NCBI RefSeq assembly: GCF_006716425.1
Contig: NZ_VFOZ01000002.1
Location: 558,001 to 622,000, forward strand
DNA: 64,000 nt
Direction of reading: 5' to 3'
Source: Actinoallomurus bryophytorum
GTDB lineage: Bacteria > Actinomycetota > Actinomycetes > Streptosporangiales > Streptosporangiaceae
Shown here: positions 1 through 9,149 of the stretch, piece by piece
Layout: each line of letters starts with the position of its first letter
Numbering within the stretch: the stretch's first letter is position 1
Program-made: the position numbers and the translations under genes
The notes under the pieces: generated by a model
The model's database searches: none
Told to the model about the DNA's origin: nothing
Seen by the model: the letters and a program-made list of their open reading frames with translations, nothing else

Positions 1-744
1 CCCGCGGTACCAGTGCGCGTAGTACCGGTCGCGTACCGGTCCCGGCTCGACGTGCTCGTCGACGATGTCGAGCACCTCACGGAGCATGGCGAGGTAGTGG
101 ACGGGCTCGGGGAGGTTGCGGGAGTAGCTGCCGGGCCGCTTCACCCAGTGACAGCACGGGTAGTCCGCGACCACCGAGATCGTGTGGGCGTCGAAGTACG
201 CCTTGAGCACGAACCGGTGGTCCTCCAGGCGTACCGGGCCCTCGGGGAAGCGGATCTTGTGCTCGGTCAGGAAGGAGCGGCGGAACATCTTGTGCGGCGT
301 GAGGATGCCCAGCAGGGCGTCCTCCAGCACGTCGGCGCGGTCGTGGTTCACCTTGAACATGAGCCGGGGCACCCGGCGCCCGTGCCCGATCATCTTGCCG
401 ATCACGATGTCGGAGTCGTTGCGGAGCGCCATGGCGTGCATGCGCTCCAGCGCCTCCTCCCCGAGCCAGTCGTCATCGTCGAGGAAGTAGACGTAGTCGC
501 CGCGCGCGGCGTCGATGCCGGCGTTGCGCGGGCCGCCCGGGCCGCCGCTGGGCGGCAGGTGGATCACGCGGACGCGCTCGTCCCGCGCCGCCAGCTCGTC
601 CAGGCGCTTCTCGGTGCCGTCGCTGGAGCCGTCGTCGGCGAAGATCACCTCGTAGTCGTCCATGGTCTGGGACAGCACCGACCGGGCGCACTGGTCCAGG
701 TCCTCGCCGGTGTTGTAGACGGGGATGATGACGCTGACCTTCAC
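1..744 (-). CDS. Family 2 glycosyltransferase, C-terminus cut by window edge
   Basis: Transfers a sugar from a nucleotide-sugar donor, probably to a cell-surface glycan or glycolipid; acceptor unknown. The 248 visible residues open with the GT-A fold signature VSVIIPVYN (residues 3-11), then ADDGSSDGT (36-44) and an acidic DDDDW metal/nucleotide site around 89-93. No membrane segment or signal peptide is visible. The GTG start overlaps the TGA stop of the NUDIX gene by four bases (GTGA), so the two are translationally coupled; this overlap fixes the start. The C-terminus lies outside the window. The family assignment is firm, the substrate is not known. Confidence 0.88.
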   Translation of the reverse strand, partial: MKVSVIIPVYNTGEDLDQCARSVLSQTMDDYEVIFADDGSSDGTEKRLDELAARDERVRVIHLPPSGGPGGPRNAGIDAARGDYVYFLDDDDWLGEEALERMHAMALRNDSDIVIGKMIGHGRRVPRLMFKVNHDRADVLEDALLGILTPHKMFRRSFLTEHKIRFPEGPVRLEDHRFVLKAYFDAHTISVVADYPCCHWVKRPGSYSRNLPEPVHYLAMLREVLDIVDEHVEPGPVRDRYYAHWYRG

Positions 745-1124
745 CGCGTCAGCTCCAGGGCCGCCCGTACCGCGGGCGCGAGCCGATGATGATCGGCCGG
801 GTCCACGAACATCCACTCGTCGATCTCCCCCGTGGCGGTCAGTTCGCCGTGATATTCGGCCGTGTAGCAGGCCATACGTACGCGTGTGCCGGGCGGCTGG
901 TCGTGCGCGGGTGCCTCGACCACGCCGATCCCGCGAAAGCTCGCCTGGTCCAGCCGGACGCCGAGCTCCTCGTCCACCTCGCGCGAGAGCGCGGTCCAGT
1001 CGTCCTCGCCCGCCTCTCGCTTTCCACCGGGCAGGTAGAGCAGGTCACGGGAGCGGGCCCGTACGGCCAGCAGCCGGCCCCCGGACACGTGCACCCAGCC
1101 AACGACATCAAGCACAAGATCCAT
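741..1124 (-). CDS. NUDIX hydrolase
   Basis: Small (127 residues) pyrophosphohydrolase of the NUDIX family, which cleaves nucleoside diphosphates linked to another moiety. The complete NUDIX box is visible at residues 34-56: G-x5-E-x7-REVDEELGV, supplying the metal-binding glutamates. The start is the ATG of MDLVLDVVGW, after the upstream L,D-transpeptidase stop; a longer reading frame exists but would run into that gene. The gene sits between the transpeptidase and a GT2 glycosyltransferase, and its stop overlaps the glycosyltransferase start. Coupling suggests a role in nucleotide-sugar turnover, but that is inference; 8-oxo-dGTP or other substrates are equally possible. Confidence 0.9.
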   Translation of the reverse strand: MDLVLDVVGWVHVSGGRLLAVRARSRDLLYLPGGKREAGEDDWTALSREVDEELGVRLDQASFRGIGVVEAPAHDQPPGTRVRMACYTAEYHGELTATGEIDEWMFVDPADHHRLAPAVRAALELTR

Positions 1125-1177
1125 CCTGCCAGCGGTCGGTGCGGGGCGCCGCCACAGGGGCGGCGCGCCCGGCGCGA

Positions 1178-2332
1178 TCAGTGCAGCGCACTGCCCTTGG
1201 TCCAGTCGGTCCAGGACATCTGCCAGTAGCCGAACCCGTTGTCGGGCTCCAGGTCGCGGTCGGTGCCGCTGACGTTGACGATGTCGCCGCGGCGTGACAG
1301 GGCGTAGAACCACTTGGCGAACGCCGGCGGGGCGTTCACGCAGCCGTGGCTGACGTTCGTGTGCCCCTGCGAGCCGACCGACCACGGCGCGGAGTGGACG
1401 TACTCGCCGCTGGAGGAGATCTGCACGGCGTCCTTGACGGTCAGGCTGTAGTAGTTCGGGTCACTCTTGTTGGTCACGCCCTCCCAGCCGGAGGTCATCG
1501 TGACCGGGCTCTGCTTGCCCATCACCGCGTGGACGCCGTTGGTGGTGGTGTACTTGCGCAGCCCGCCCTTGCCCGCGCTGATCGGCGTGGTCTTCACCGT
1601 CTTGCCGTCGACCTGGACCTTCATGCGATGCGTCTTCACGTTGACGTCGCTGATGTGAGAGTCACCGATCTTGAACGACCGGCTGTAGTCCTTGGTGCCG
1701 TAGGTGTCCTTGGCGCCGCGTACGCCGGTCAGCAGGGCGCTCAGGTGCACGGCCTGATGCGGCTGCCAGTAGGTCTTCGTCCGGTACACCGCCTGCTGGC
1801 GGCCGAACCAGTGCCACGCGCCCTCGACGGGCTTGTCGGAGGTGACCCGCAGGGCGCGTTCGACGTCGGCCTGGTTGTAGACCGGCTTGCTGAACTTGAC
1901 GATGAGCGGCATGCCCACGCCGATCGTCTCGTCCGGCATCGGGGTGATGTCGGAGATCGCGAACGTCAGCTTCGGCGTGAGGGTCTGGAACGAGCTCGTC
2001 GTCGTGGTGGTCTTGCCGTCGTCGGTCGCGGTCGCGGTCACGGTGTACTTGGTGGCGGGCTTGAGCGCGCGGCTGGACTTCCACTGCTGGTGCGCCTGGT
2101 CGAAAGCGCCCGCGACCTGCGCTCCGCCTCCCTGGACGGCGACCGTGCCGAGCTTGCCGCTGGTCGCCTTGACGACGATCGGGAGTTCGGGACGGCTGTC
2201 GGCGGCACCGTTGACGGGTGAGATCGAGACCTTCGCGGCCGGCGACGATCCACCCCCTCCACCACATCCGGCGACCATCACCATCGCGGTGGCCCCGGCC
2301 ACCACTCCCCTGCTCAGCAAAGAAATTCTCAT
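1178..2332 (-). CDS. L,D-transpeptidase lipoprotein (LdtMt2-like, Ig-like plus YkuD domains)
   Basis: Makes 3-3 (L,D) cross-links in peptidoglycan or attaches proteins to it, outside the membrane. A lipoprotein signal ends at VMVAGC with the lipid-modified cysteine at residue 23. Two Ig-like domains (about 30-225) precede a YkuD catalytic domain with the signature HTNVSHGCVN; the nucleophile is Cys331 with His329 beside it. A tryptophan-rich tail (WQMSWTDW) follows, as in mycobacterial Ldt enzymes. Length 384 residues is normal for this group. It lies first in a minus-strand run with the NUDIX and glycosyltransferase genes, 53 bp upstream of the former. Ldt enzymes of this class are carbapenem targets (family knowledge). 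Confidence 0.95.
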   Translation of the reverse strand: MRISLLSRGVVAGATAMVMVAGCGGGGGSSPAAKVSISPVNGAADSRPELPIVVKATSGKLGTVAVQGGGAQVAGAFDQAHQQWKSSRALKPATKYTVTATATDDGKTTTTTSSFQTLTPKLTFAISDITPMPDETIGVGMPLIVKFSKPVYNQADVERALRVTSDKPVEGAWHWFGRQQAVYRTKTYWQPHQAVHLSALLTGVRGAKDTYGTKDYSRSFKIGDSHISDVNVKTHRMKVQVDGKTVKTTPISAGKGGLRKYTTTNGVHAVMGKQSPVTMTSGWEGVTNKSDPNYYSLTVKDAVQISSSGEYVHSAPWSVGSQGHTNVSHGCVNAPPAFAKWFYALSRRGDIVNVSGTDRDLEPDNGFGYWQMSWTDWTKGSALH

Positions 2333-2445
2333 ATCCCTCAGGCCCTATGGCCGCGATTGCACGTCTTATGGCGAGACATCCTCATAGAAGAAGACGTCGC
2401 CGAGCGGCTCTTTGTTCGCTCTTTGCCCGCTGTTGGCTCAGCTAC

Positions 2446-3069
2446 TCAGGCAGCGACCACTGCGACGCAGCGTTTGAATCCCCAGACCGAGATCACGACG
2501 GCGGCCGCACCGAGGAGCGCCACGGCAGGTGTGCGTATCCAGAGGTAGGCGGCGATCGAGTGCCGGAACAGGAGCCAGACGCTCAGCGCCGTGTTGAGCG
2601 TGAAGACCAGCGACCACAGCAGCGACATGCGCAGGAAGAACCGGTGGACGCGGTGGTGGGCCAGGAAGCCGGCCGGCAGCGGCATCAGGTCGGTGGCGAC
2701 CTTGGCGGCGAGCGGACGGCGCAGCGGCACCGAGGCCAGGAACGCCATCGCGACGAGCAGGGTGCCCAGCGTGGGCTGGAGGAAGTAGACGACGGCGCTT
2801 CCGGTCACGGCCGCCATCACGGCCCGCGCGGTGACGCCGAGTGCCGCGAGCAGCAGGGTGCCGGGCACCGGGCGGCGCCGGATCAGGCGGATCGCGATGC
2901 CGCCGTAGACCCAGGCGACGGCCGTGATCAGCGCGCCGTTCAGGCCCAGCAGGACGAGCCCGGCGTAGAACACCACCACCGGCGCGATCATCCCCTCGAA
3001 GACCCGTGGCAGCGCGTGCAGCGCGAGGTGGGTCAGACGCGGGATCTCGAACCGGTGCGTTGCTTCCAT
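2446..3069 (-). CDS. VC0807-like integral membrane protein
   Basis: A 207-residue membrane protein with about six hydrophobic segments spread from residue 25 to the C-terminus. It resembles the VC0807 family, related to intracellular septation protein A, whose function is not established. The start is placed at MEATHRFEIP, which gives a normal family-like N-terminus; the reading frame is open for a further 30 codons upstream but those run into the divergent promoter region and look non-coding. It is divergent from the DUF2786 gene and ends 113 bp from the start of the transpeptidase gene, so it may be a single-gene transcript. Confidence 0.75.
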   Translation of the reverse strand: MEATHRFEIPRLTHLALHALPRVFEGMIAPVVVFYAGLVLLGLNGALITAVAWVYGGIAIRLIRRRPVPGTLLLAALGVTARAVMAAVTGSAVVYFLQPTLGTLLVAMAFLASVPLRRPLAAKVATDLMPLPAGFLAHHRVHRFFLRMSLLWSLVFTLNTALSVWLLFRHSIAAYLWIRTPAVALLGAAAVVISVWGFKRCVAVVAA

Positions 3070-3236
3070 GGGCCGGGTGGCTCCTCCGGGTTGTCGACGG
3101 GGCGGAGACCGGGCCAACGGTACGCGAAGATCGCGATTCCCCAGCCCAAATCCCGGCAAACGTCATGATGAACGCGCGGATCGATGTTTGACCACATACA
3201 GGACAGCCCTATCACCGTCGATTACGCTCCGTCGTC

Positions 3237-4007
3237 ATGACGATCGACCACGAGGGCCGAATCCACGCGCTGCTCGCCCGCGCCGAGCACCCGGAGACCC
3301 CCGAGGCGGAGGCGCAGGCCTGTGCGGCCAAGGCGGCGGAGCTGATGATGCGCCACGCGATCGACGAGGCGGCCCTGCGCGCCCGGCGCGGCGAGCGGCC
3401 CGAGGCGGTCGTCTACTGGGAGCACCTCGTGTCCGGTGGCGACGGCCATGCCCGCGCCCGCTCGGCCGGCCTCACCGCGGTCGTACGTGCGTACGGCGGT
3501 GCGTGCGCCCTGCGCGGGGACGGCACCTACCGGCGGGACCTCGCCCTGCTGCTCGTCGCGACCAGATCGGCCCGCGACGCGCTCACGCTGCTGCTGCCGT
3601 CGCTGACTCTGCAGATGGACGGTGCGGGAACCCGCGCCACGGACGCGTACATGGACGGCTTTCCCCTGGAGCTGTTCCGCCGCAAGGCCGACCGCACCCG
3701 GTGGCGCAACGGCTACCTCAAGGCTTTCCTGGTGGGCTACGGGGACAGGGTCGCCGAACGCGTCGAGGCCGTGCGCGGGCGCCTCCGCGACGACGGCCCC
3801 GAGACGGGTGCCCTGGTGCTGGCCCGCGACGACGAGCGCGTACGCGAGGAGTTCGCCGCCCGGTTCCCCGACCTGGCGCGGGGGCGTGCGCAGCGGGTGC
3901 GAAGCGACGGGTTCAGCGCGGGACGCGACGCCGGACGCTTCGCCGACCTCGGCTCCGGCACCGTCACCGGGTCCCGCCCCGCCCTCGGCATGCCGGGCGG
4001 CAGATGA
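3237..4007 (+). CDS. DUF2786 domain protein
   Basis: A 256-residue soluble protein. Residues 1-45 (MTIDHEGRIHALLARAEHP onward) match the DUF2786 pattern, a short helical domain with a conserved LLA-(x)-AE-HPxTPxxEAxA motif, found in actinobacteria and phages and of unknown biochemical role. The remainder is alpha-helical and arginine-rich and resembles the C-terminal part usually found with this domain. It is divergent from the VC0807-like gene with 167 bp between them, and the DUF1876 gene follows 75 bp downstream. No catalytic motif is evident, so no function is assigned. Confidence 0.82.
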   Translation: MTIDHEGRIHALLARAEHPETPEAEAQACAAKAAELMMRHAIDEAALRARRGERPEAVVYWEHLVSGGDGHARARSAGLTAVVRAYGGACALRGDGTYRRDLALLLVATRSARDALTLLLPSLTLQMDGAGTRATDAYMDGFPLELFRRKADRTRWRNGYLKAFLVGYGDRVAERVEAVRGRLRDDGPETGALVLARDDERVREEFAARFPDLARGRAQRVRSDGFSAGRDAGRFADLGSGTVTGSRPALGMPGGR

Positions 4008-4082
4008 GGGGACTTTCGGCCCTGCCCGGACCGGCGATGTACGGCCAGCCTCGATGGTAGGAGGCGAGTCACGGGAGGAGTC

Positions 4083-4355
4083 ATGAACACCATCGATCGC
4101 TGGTCGATCGATATCTACCTGAGCGAGACAGAGGGCGAGACGCACGCCGAGGCACGGCTGGCCACGCGCGACGACGAGAGCCTGCGGGGGCGCGGGACGG
4201 CCCGATGCAACCCGGCCGACTGGGACGTCCCCGAGATCGGGGCCGAGCTCGCGGCGGCGCGTGCGCTGTCCGACCTGGCGCACCGGCTGCTGGAGACGGC
4301 GGCCTCCGACATCGAGGCCGTCACCCACGAACGCGTCCGGCTGGTCGACCGGTAG
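4083..4355 (+). CDS. DUF1876 (dsRBD-like) small protein
   Basis: A 90-residue protein of the DUF1876 family, common in actinobacteria and predicted to adopt a dsRNA-binding-like fold; function unproven. The family pattern is visible in WSIDIYLSE, the central RLATRDDESLRGRGTAR stretch and the helical C-terminus (LAAARALSDLAHRLL). The ATG follows a good ribosome site (GGGAGGAGTC), which fixes the start. It is in the same direction as the preceding DUF2786 gene and the following FAD oxidase, 86 bp before the latter; co-transcription is possible but not shown. Confidence 0.85.
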   Translation: MNTIDRWSIDIYLSETEGETHAEARLATRDDESLRGRGTARCNPADWDVPEIGAELAAARALSDLAHRLLETAASDIEAVTHERVRLVDR

Positions 4356-4441
4356 AGGCGTGCGGCGATGGGGGTCTGAGACGGCGACGGATGCCGTGAG
4401 CGAAGGTGGCGCGCGACCGCGCGCCGGGGCGAGGGGGCACT

Positions 4442-5803
4442 GTGGGCGGACAGAGACTCGCGCGGGACATCCGGCAGGCGCTGGTCGACCGGGGGGATCC
4501 GGACTACGACGGCGCGCGGGCGGCCATGCTCTGCGACGAGCCCACGCCGCCGCGCCATCCGGAGATGATCGTCCGGGCGGCCTCGGTGGACGACGTACGC
4601 GAGGCCATCGCCCTCGCACGTTCACGCGGGCTGAAGGTGAGCGTACGCGCCGGTGGGCCCGGCTGGTGCGGCTCGCCACTGGCGGACGGCGGCCTGCTGA
4701 TCGATCTTTCCCGGCTCCGCCGGCACAGCGTCGCCGAGGGCTCGGCGACCGTGGAGCCCGGCGTCACCGGCCGGGACCTCACCCGGGCACTCTCCGCGAG
4801 GGAGCACGCCTTCCCCGTCGCGCACCGGGGTTCCGTCACGGTGGGCGGGTCCGTCCTCGGTGGGGGTCTCGGGTGGAACTCCCGCGCCTGGGGGCCCGCG
4901 TGCGCGGGCCTGGAGGCGATCGAGGCGGTGACCGCCACGGGCGAGACGATCCGGTGCAGCGACCATGAGAACCCCGAGCTGCTCTGGGCCGCGCGCGGCG
5001 GCGGCCCCGGATTCTTCGCCGCGGTCACCTCGTTCCGGCTCGGCCTGCGGCACCTCCCCCGGGCGATCATGACGACGAGGTACGTCTTCCTCCTGACCGA
5101 TGTCGAGGACGTCGCGGACTGGGTCGACGCCGTGGCCGCCGCCGTACCCGCCAACGTCGAGCTCGGCGTGGCGCTCACGACGGCCGACCGGGGCACGGGG
5201 AACGGCTCGCCGCCGCCCCGGGTCATCGTCGTGACCGCGACCGCCTTCTCCTGCGCGTGGGACGACGCGATCCGCTGCCTCGAACCCCTGCGCGACTGCC
5301 CGTACGCCGAACGGGCGCTGATCCGGCAGGTGGACCAGCCGACGCCGTTCGCGGTGCTGTTCACCGGCTCGGACGCGCTCTGGCCGCCGGGCCGCCGCGC
5401 CGCCACCGACTCCCTCTGGCTGAACGGCGGTTTCTCGGCCCTCCTGCCGCTTCTCGCCCGCGACCTCGAGGGCGCGCCGTCCACGGAGTCGTTCGTCCTC
5501 GCCACCCCGGCCCCCGGCGGTCCGGGGCCGGAGATGGCGTTCTCGCCGCTCGGCCGGATCCACCTCGGCTGCCACGCGATGTGGACGGATCCCGCGGGCG
5601 ACGAGGCCAACCTGGCGTGGTTGCGCGAACTCGCGGCGTCCGCCGAGCCGTACACCGCCGGGCACTACGTCGCCGAGACCGACCTGTCCGCCACACCGTC
5701 CCGCGCGCGCCGCTCGTTCACCCCGCCCGCCTGGCAGCGCTTCCAGTCGCTGCGAGCCAGGTACGACCCCGACGGAGTGTTCGAGACCTACCCGCACCCC
5801 TGA
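4442..5803 (+). CDS. FAD-linked (BBE/PCMH-type) oxidoreductase
   Basis: Flavoprotein of the berberine-bridge-enzyme/6-hydroxynicotine-oxidase group, which oxidises alcohols, amines or glycosides with O2. The PCMH FAD domain spans roughly residues 35-210 and the BBE tail is seen at the C-terminus (RARYDPDGVFETYP). In the family the FAD is usually tethered to the His of an R-x-G-G-H motif; here it reads R69-A-G-G-P73, so that covalent bond cannot form. I place the start at GTG 4442 because GAGGGGG lies just upstream; an in-frame GTG 36 bases earlier is possible. No signal peptide. The substrate is unknown; the downstream amidase may be unrelated. Confidence 0.85.
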   Translation: MGGQRLARDIRQALVDRGDPDYDGARAAMLCDEPTPPRHPEMIVRAASVDDVREAIALARSRGLKVSVRAGGPGWCGSPLADGGLLIDLSRLRRHSVAEGSATVEPGVTGRDLTRALSAREHAFPVAHRGSVTVGGSVLGGGLGWNSRAWGPACAGLEAIEAVTATGETIRCSDHENPELLWAARGGGPGFFAAVTSFRLGLRHLPRAIMTTRYVFLLTDVEDVADWVDAVAAAVPANVELGVALTTADRGTGNGSPPPRVIVVTATAFSCAWDDAIRCLEPLRDCPYAERALIRQVDQPTPFAVLFTGSDALWPPGRRAATDSLWLNGGFSALLPLLARDLEGAPSTESFVLATPAPGGPGPEMAFSPLGRIHLGCHAMWTDPAGDEANLAWLRELAASAEPYTAGHYVAETDLSATPSRARRSFTPPAWQRFQSLRARYDPDGVFETYPHP

Positions 5804-5895
5804 GAACCGGCGGCCCACGTCCGAGGTGGACAGGGGGTGCGGCGACGCCAAAGATGGGAGGTGACAAGGTCGATGCCGGATTCTCGGAGGGCTCG

Positions 5896-7308
5896 TTGAC
5901 GGACGAGATCTGCTACCTGAGCGCGCGTGAGCTGGCACGCCGGATCCGTGCGCGCGAGATGTCGGCACGTGAGGTGACCGAGGCTCATCTGGCGCGGATC
6001 GAGGCGGTCAACCCGCGGATCAACGCGATCGTGACGCTCACTGCCGAACGTGCCCTGCGTGAGGCGGACGCGGCGGACGCCGCGCTGGCCGGCGGTGCCG
6101 AGCCGCCGCCGCTGCACGGCCTGCCCGTCGCGCACAAGGACACGCACGAGACCGCCGGAGTGCGGACGACCTCCGGCTCACCGCTGCTCGCCACCAATGT
6201 TCCGGCGCGGGACGAGCTCGTCGTCGAGCGGATGCGCGCGGCCGGCACGGTGATGCTCGGGAAGACCAACGTGCCCGAGTTCGCCGCCGGGTCCCACACG
6301 TTCAACCCCCTCTTCGGCACGACGCGCAACCCCTATGACCTGTCCCGCTCGGCGGGCGGCAGCAGCGGCGGCGGCGCGGCGGCCCTCGCGGCCGGGCTGC
6401 AACCGCTGGCCGACGGGAGCGACATGGGCGGGTCACTGCGCAACCCCGCCTCGTTCTGCAACGTCGTGGGGCTGCGGCCGTCGCCGGGCCGGGTGCCGAG
6501 CTGGCCGGACGAGGCGGCCTGGGGCACCATGGGCGTCCAGGGGCCGATGGCGCGCGACGTCGCCGATGTCGCGCTGCTGCTGTCGGTGCTCGCCGGCCCC
6601 GATCCCCGCTCGCCGATCGCGCTGGAGACGCCCGGATCGGCGTTCGCGGGCACGCTCGAGGCCGACCTCACCGGGCTCCGCGTCGCCTGGGCTCCCCGCC
6701 TGGACGGCTCGATCCCGTTCGAGCCCGACGTCGTCGCCACGCTCGAACCCACGGTCAAGGTCTTCGCCGAGCTCGGCTGCGTCGTCGAGGAGGCGTGCCC
6801 GGACCTGTCCGGTGCCGACGAGGTCTTCCGCGTCCTGCGGGCCTGGCGGTTCGAGCTCGGGCTCGGCACGGTCATGGACCGCCACCGCGATCGGATCAAA
6901 CCCGCGGTCGTGGCCAACATCGAGGACGGACGCCGCCTCACCGGCGCCGACCTCGGGCGCGCCGAGGTCCTGCACACACGCCTCTACCACCGCGTACGGG
7001 AGTTCTTCGAGCGCTATGACCTGCTGCTCGCGCCCGTCTGCCAGGTCGTGCCGTTCGACGCGGACATCGAATACCCCACCGAGGTCGACGGCGAGCCGAT
7101 GAGCTCCTACGTCGACTGGATGCGCTCGGCGTACCTCATCTCCGCGACCGGCTGCCCGGCACTGTCGGTCCCGGGCGGCTTCACCGCGGGCGGTCTGCCC
7201 GTCGGACTGCAGGTGATCGGGCCGCACCGCGCCGACCTCGCCGTGCTGCGGGCCGGGTACGCGTTCGAGCGTGCCACCGCGTACGGCGAGCGGCGCCCGC
7301 CACTGTGA
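5896..7308 (+). CDS. Amidase (amidase-signature family)
   Basis: Hydrolyses carboxylic amides to acid plus ammonia; substrate not predictable. The Ser-cis-Ser-Lys triad motifs are all visible: Lys in PVAHKDTHE, the cis-Ser in SAGGSSGGGAAA, and the nucleophile in GSDMGGSLRNPAS. The length of 470 residues is normal. The start chosen is TTG 5896 because GGAGG lies six bases upstream and it yields the usual family N-terminus MTDEICYLSARELARRI; an ATG at 5854 in the same frame would add 14 residues. The gene ends seven bases before the convergent flavoprotein gene. Confidence 0.9.
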   Translation: MTDEICYLSARELARRIRAREMSAREVTEAHLARIEAVNPRINAIVTLTAERALREADAADAALAGGAEPPPLHGLPVAHKDTHETAGVRTTSGSPLLATNVPARDELVVERMRAAGTVMLGKTNVPEFAAGSHTFNPLFGTTRNPYDLSRSAGGSSGGGAAALAAGLQPLADGSDMGGSLRNPASFCNVVGLRPSPGRVPSWPDEAAWGTMGVQGPMARDVADVALLLSVLAGPDPRSPIALETPGSAFAGTLEADLTGLRVAWAPRLDGSIPFEPDVVATLEPTVKVFAELGCVVEEACPDLSGADEVFRVLRAWRFELGLGTVMDRHRDRIKPAVVANIEDGRRLTGADLGRAEVLHTRLYHRVREFFERYDLLLAPVCQVVPFDADIEYPTEVDGEPMSSYVDWMRSAYLISATGCPALSVPGGFTAGGLPVGLQVIGPHRADLAVLRAGYAFERATAYGERRPPL

Positions 7309-7315
7309 CGGCGGG

Positions 7316-8770
7316 TCAGCGGCCCGAGATGAGACCGGCGAGCCGCGCGTAACCGGACGTACGGGAGCGCCCGGCGCTCTCCCGCCGGTCCGCCGCGCGG
7401 TAGAGCGTGTAGATGAGCTGCACGCCGATCCAGCGCAGCGGCTCGGGCTCCCACGGGCGTACTCTCCGGCCGACCCAGGGCAGGCCGGCCAGCGCCGTGT
7501 CCTCGCGGAGCACCAGGTCGCGGAGCGTACGCCCGGCCAGGTTGGTCGTCGCGACCCCCGTACCCACGTAGCCACCGGCCCAGCCCAGACCGGTGGCGTG
7601 GTCCACGTGGGCGGTCGAGCACCAGTCGCGCGGGACGCCGAGCACGCCGCACCACGCGTGGTCCACCGGAGCCTGTGCGGCGGCGGGGAACAGCTCGCCG
7701 AGCATCCGCCCGAGCGCGGCGACGGTCTTCGGCTGGGTGGCACCGCGGCGGTCCCAGCCCGAGCCGAACCGGTACGGGACGCCACGGCCGCCGATGGCGA
7801 TCCGGCCGTCCGCGGTGTGCTGCGCGTAGATGTACGCGTGGGCGTGGTCGCCCAGCAACTCGCTGCCCGCCCAGCCGATGCGCTCCCACACGTCCTCGCC
7901 GAGCGGTTCGGTGACGATCATGGAGCTGTTCATCGGCAGCCACTGGCGCCGCTGGCCGGCGAGGCCCGCGGTGAAGCCCTCGGTCGCCCGTATGACGTAC
8001 TCCGCACGCACATTGCCACGTGCGGTCACCGCCTCGGCCGGGCGGCCGCCTCGACGCGGCCGGATCTCGGTGACGGCCGTGGACTCGAAGATGTCCACGC
8101 CGAGCGCCTCGACCGCACGGGCGAGACCCTGGACGAGCCGGGCCGGCTGCACACGTGCGCAGTGGGGGCTGTACGTGGCATCCAGCGCCCCGGCGACGCG
8201 CAGCCGTTCCTCCCGCTCGTCCGCGCCGAGCAGACGCAGGTCCGCCTCGGTGAAACCCCACGCGCGGGCCTCGGCGAGCTCCTCGTGCAGCCGGCGGCGC
8301 TGCGCCGCGTTGGTGGCGACGTTGAGCACGCCGGACTTGACGATGTCGGCCTCGATCCCCTCGGCCGAGGCGACCCTGATGACCTCGTCGACACTCTCGA
8401 ACATGGCCCGCTGCTGTGCCACGACCGCCTGGCGGCCGTGCGCGCGTGCGTAGTGTGCGGGTGAGCCGGCCAGCTCGGCGGTGAGCCAGCCCCCGTTGCG
8501 CCCGGACGCGCCGAACCCGGCGAACTCCTTCTCCAGGACGGCGACGCGCAGGCCGGGCCGTGCGCGCTTCAGGTAGTAGGCGGTCCACAGACCGGTGAAC
8601 CCGCCGCCGACGACGCACACGTCGTACTCGCGCGGGCCCGGCAGCGGGCGGCGGGCGGACGGCAGGCCCGCCTGGCGGTACCAGAACGAGACGTCACCGT
8701 TGACGAAGCCGGCCGTCCTGCCGACGGCCTCCCCGCTCGCGAGCGGACCACGCACGACGCCCCCCGACAC
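7316..8770 (-). CDS. FAD-dependent oxidoreductase (DAO family, PuuB-like)
   Basis: Amine/amino-acid oxidase-type flavoprotein of the DadA/SoxA group, similar in layout to gamma-glutamylputrescine oxidase. The Rossmann dinucleotide motif is VCVVGGGFTGLWTAYYL, followed by an ADP-ribose-contacting acidic end (VLEKE) and the GASGRNGGW motif typical of PuuB-like enzymes. The C-terminal FAD-binding segment WAGGYVGTGVATTNLAG is present. The listed GTG gives 484 residues; a second GTG at 8755 has GGGGGG right upstream and may be the true start. Convergent with the amidase. A polyamine-related role is inference from family only. Confidence 0.85.
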   Translation of the reverse strand: MSGGVVRGPLASGEAVGRTAGFVNGDVSFWYRQAGLPSARRPLPGPREYDVCVVGGGFTGLWTAYYLKRARPGLRVAVLEKEFAGFGASGRNGGWLTAELAGSPAHYARAHGRQAVVAQQRAMFESVDEVIRVASAEGIEADIVKSGVLNVATNAAQRRRLHEELAEARAWGFTEADLRLLGADEREERLRVAGALDATYSPHCARVQPARLVQGLARAVEALGVDIFESTAVTEIRPRRGGRPAEAVTARGNVRAEYVIRATEGFTAGLAGQRRQWLPMNSSMIVTEPLGEDVWERIGWAGSELLGDHAHAYIYAQHTADGRIAIGGRGVPYRFGSGWDRRGATQPKTVAALGRMLGELFPAAAQAPVDHAWCGVLGVPRDWCSTAHVDHATGLGWAGGYVGTGVATTNLAGRTLRDLVLREDTALAGLPWVGRRVRPWEPEPLRWIGVQLIYTLYRAADRRESAGRSRTSGYARLAGLISGR

Positions 8771-9149
8771 TGTTCGCTAGGACCGCGACAAACCGTACAG
8801 TCGGCATGAAATACCCCACAAGGGCACCCCGGCTAGGGCCTAACGCGCCGTCGTCCCCGAAGACAAGGCCGAACACCCCGGCACCGAAATTGCGTTACGG
8901 ACGTCATAGGCGGTTATGAGAGGCTACGTCCGTTCGACGTTCATTGAAGTGTTGCTGCCTCGTTTCGCGGTCTGTCAAGGTATCGGTGCACACGTGCCAG
9001 GTGTAGGGAAATGGCTACCGGGTCCGCATCGGTCCTCCACCGGCCGGACGCCGCCCGATCCGGCGGCGGAGGCCCGCGGGGATTCTTCGCCGAGGCGAGC
9101 GACCGGGACGTGCGCGTCGAAATCACGGACAAGGGAACAGGGGAGATCC
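8771..9149 (+). other. 379-bp divergent intergenic region, probable promoters plus 5' leader
   Basis: Separates the minus-strand flavoprotein from the plus-strand S53 peptidase and must hold both promoters. Base composition is slightly less GC-rich around 8880-8960. A short inverted repeat, CGCCGCC / GGCGGCG at 9049-9068 with a six-base loop, lies in the likely leader of the peptidase gene. I looked for a c-di-AMP or other known riboswitch, since secreted enzymes in actinobacteria often have one, and saw no recognisable core. No convincing open reading frame is present. Confidence 0.4.

Noticed and set aside
2400-2450. Direct repeat GCTCTTTG-TTC-GCTCTTTG before the transpeptidase gene
   Set aside because: Two short copies only; could be chance and no regulator is suggested.
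5257-5895. N-terminal extension of the amidase frame
   Set aside because: It overlaps the end of the FAD oxidase in another frame and is Arg/Pro-rich; the amidase family start matches TTG 5896.
8880-9149. Riboswitch upstream of the S53 peptidase
   Set aside because: No conserved core of ydaO/c-di-AMP, cobalamin or other known classes could be recognised; only a small GC hairpin is present.
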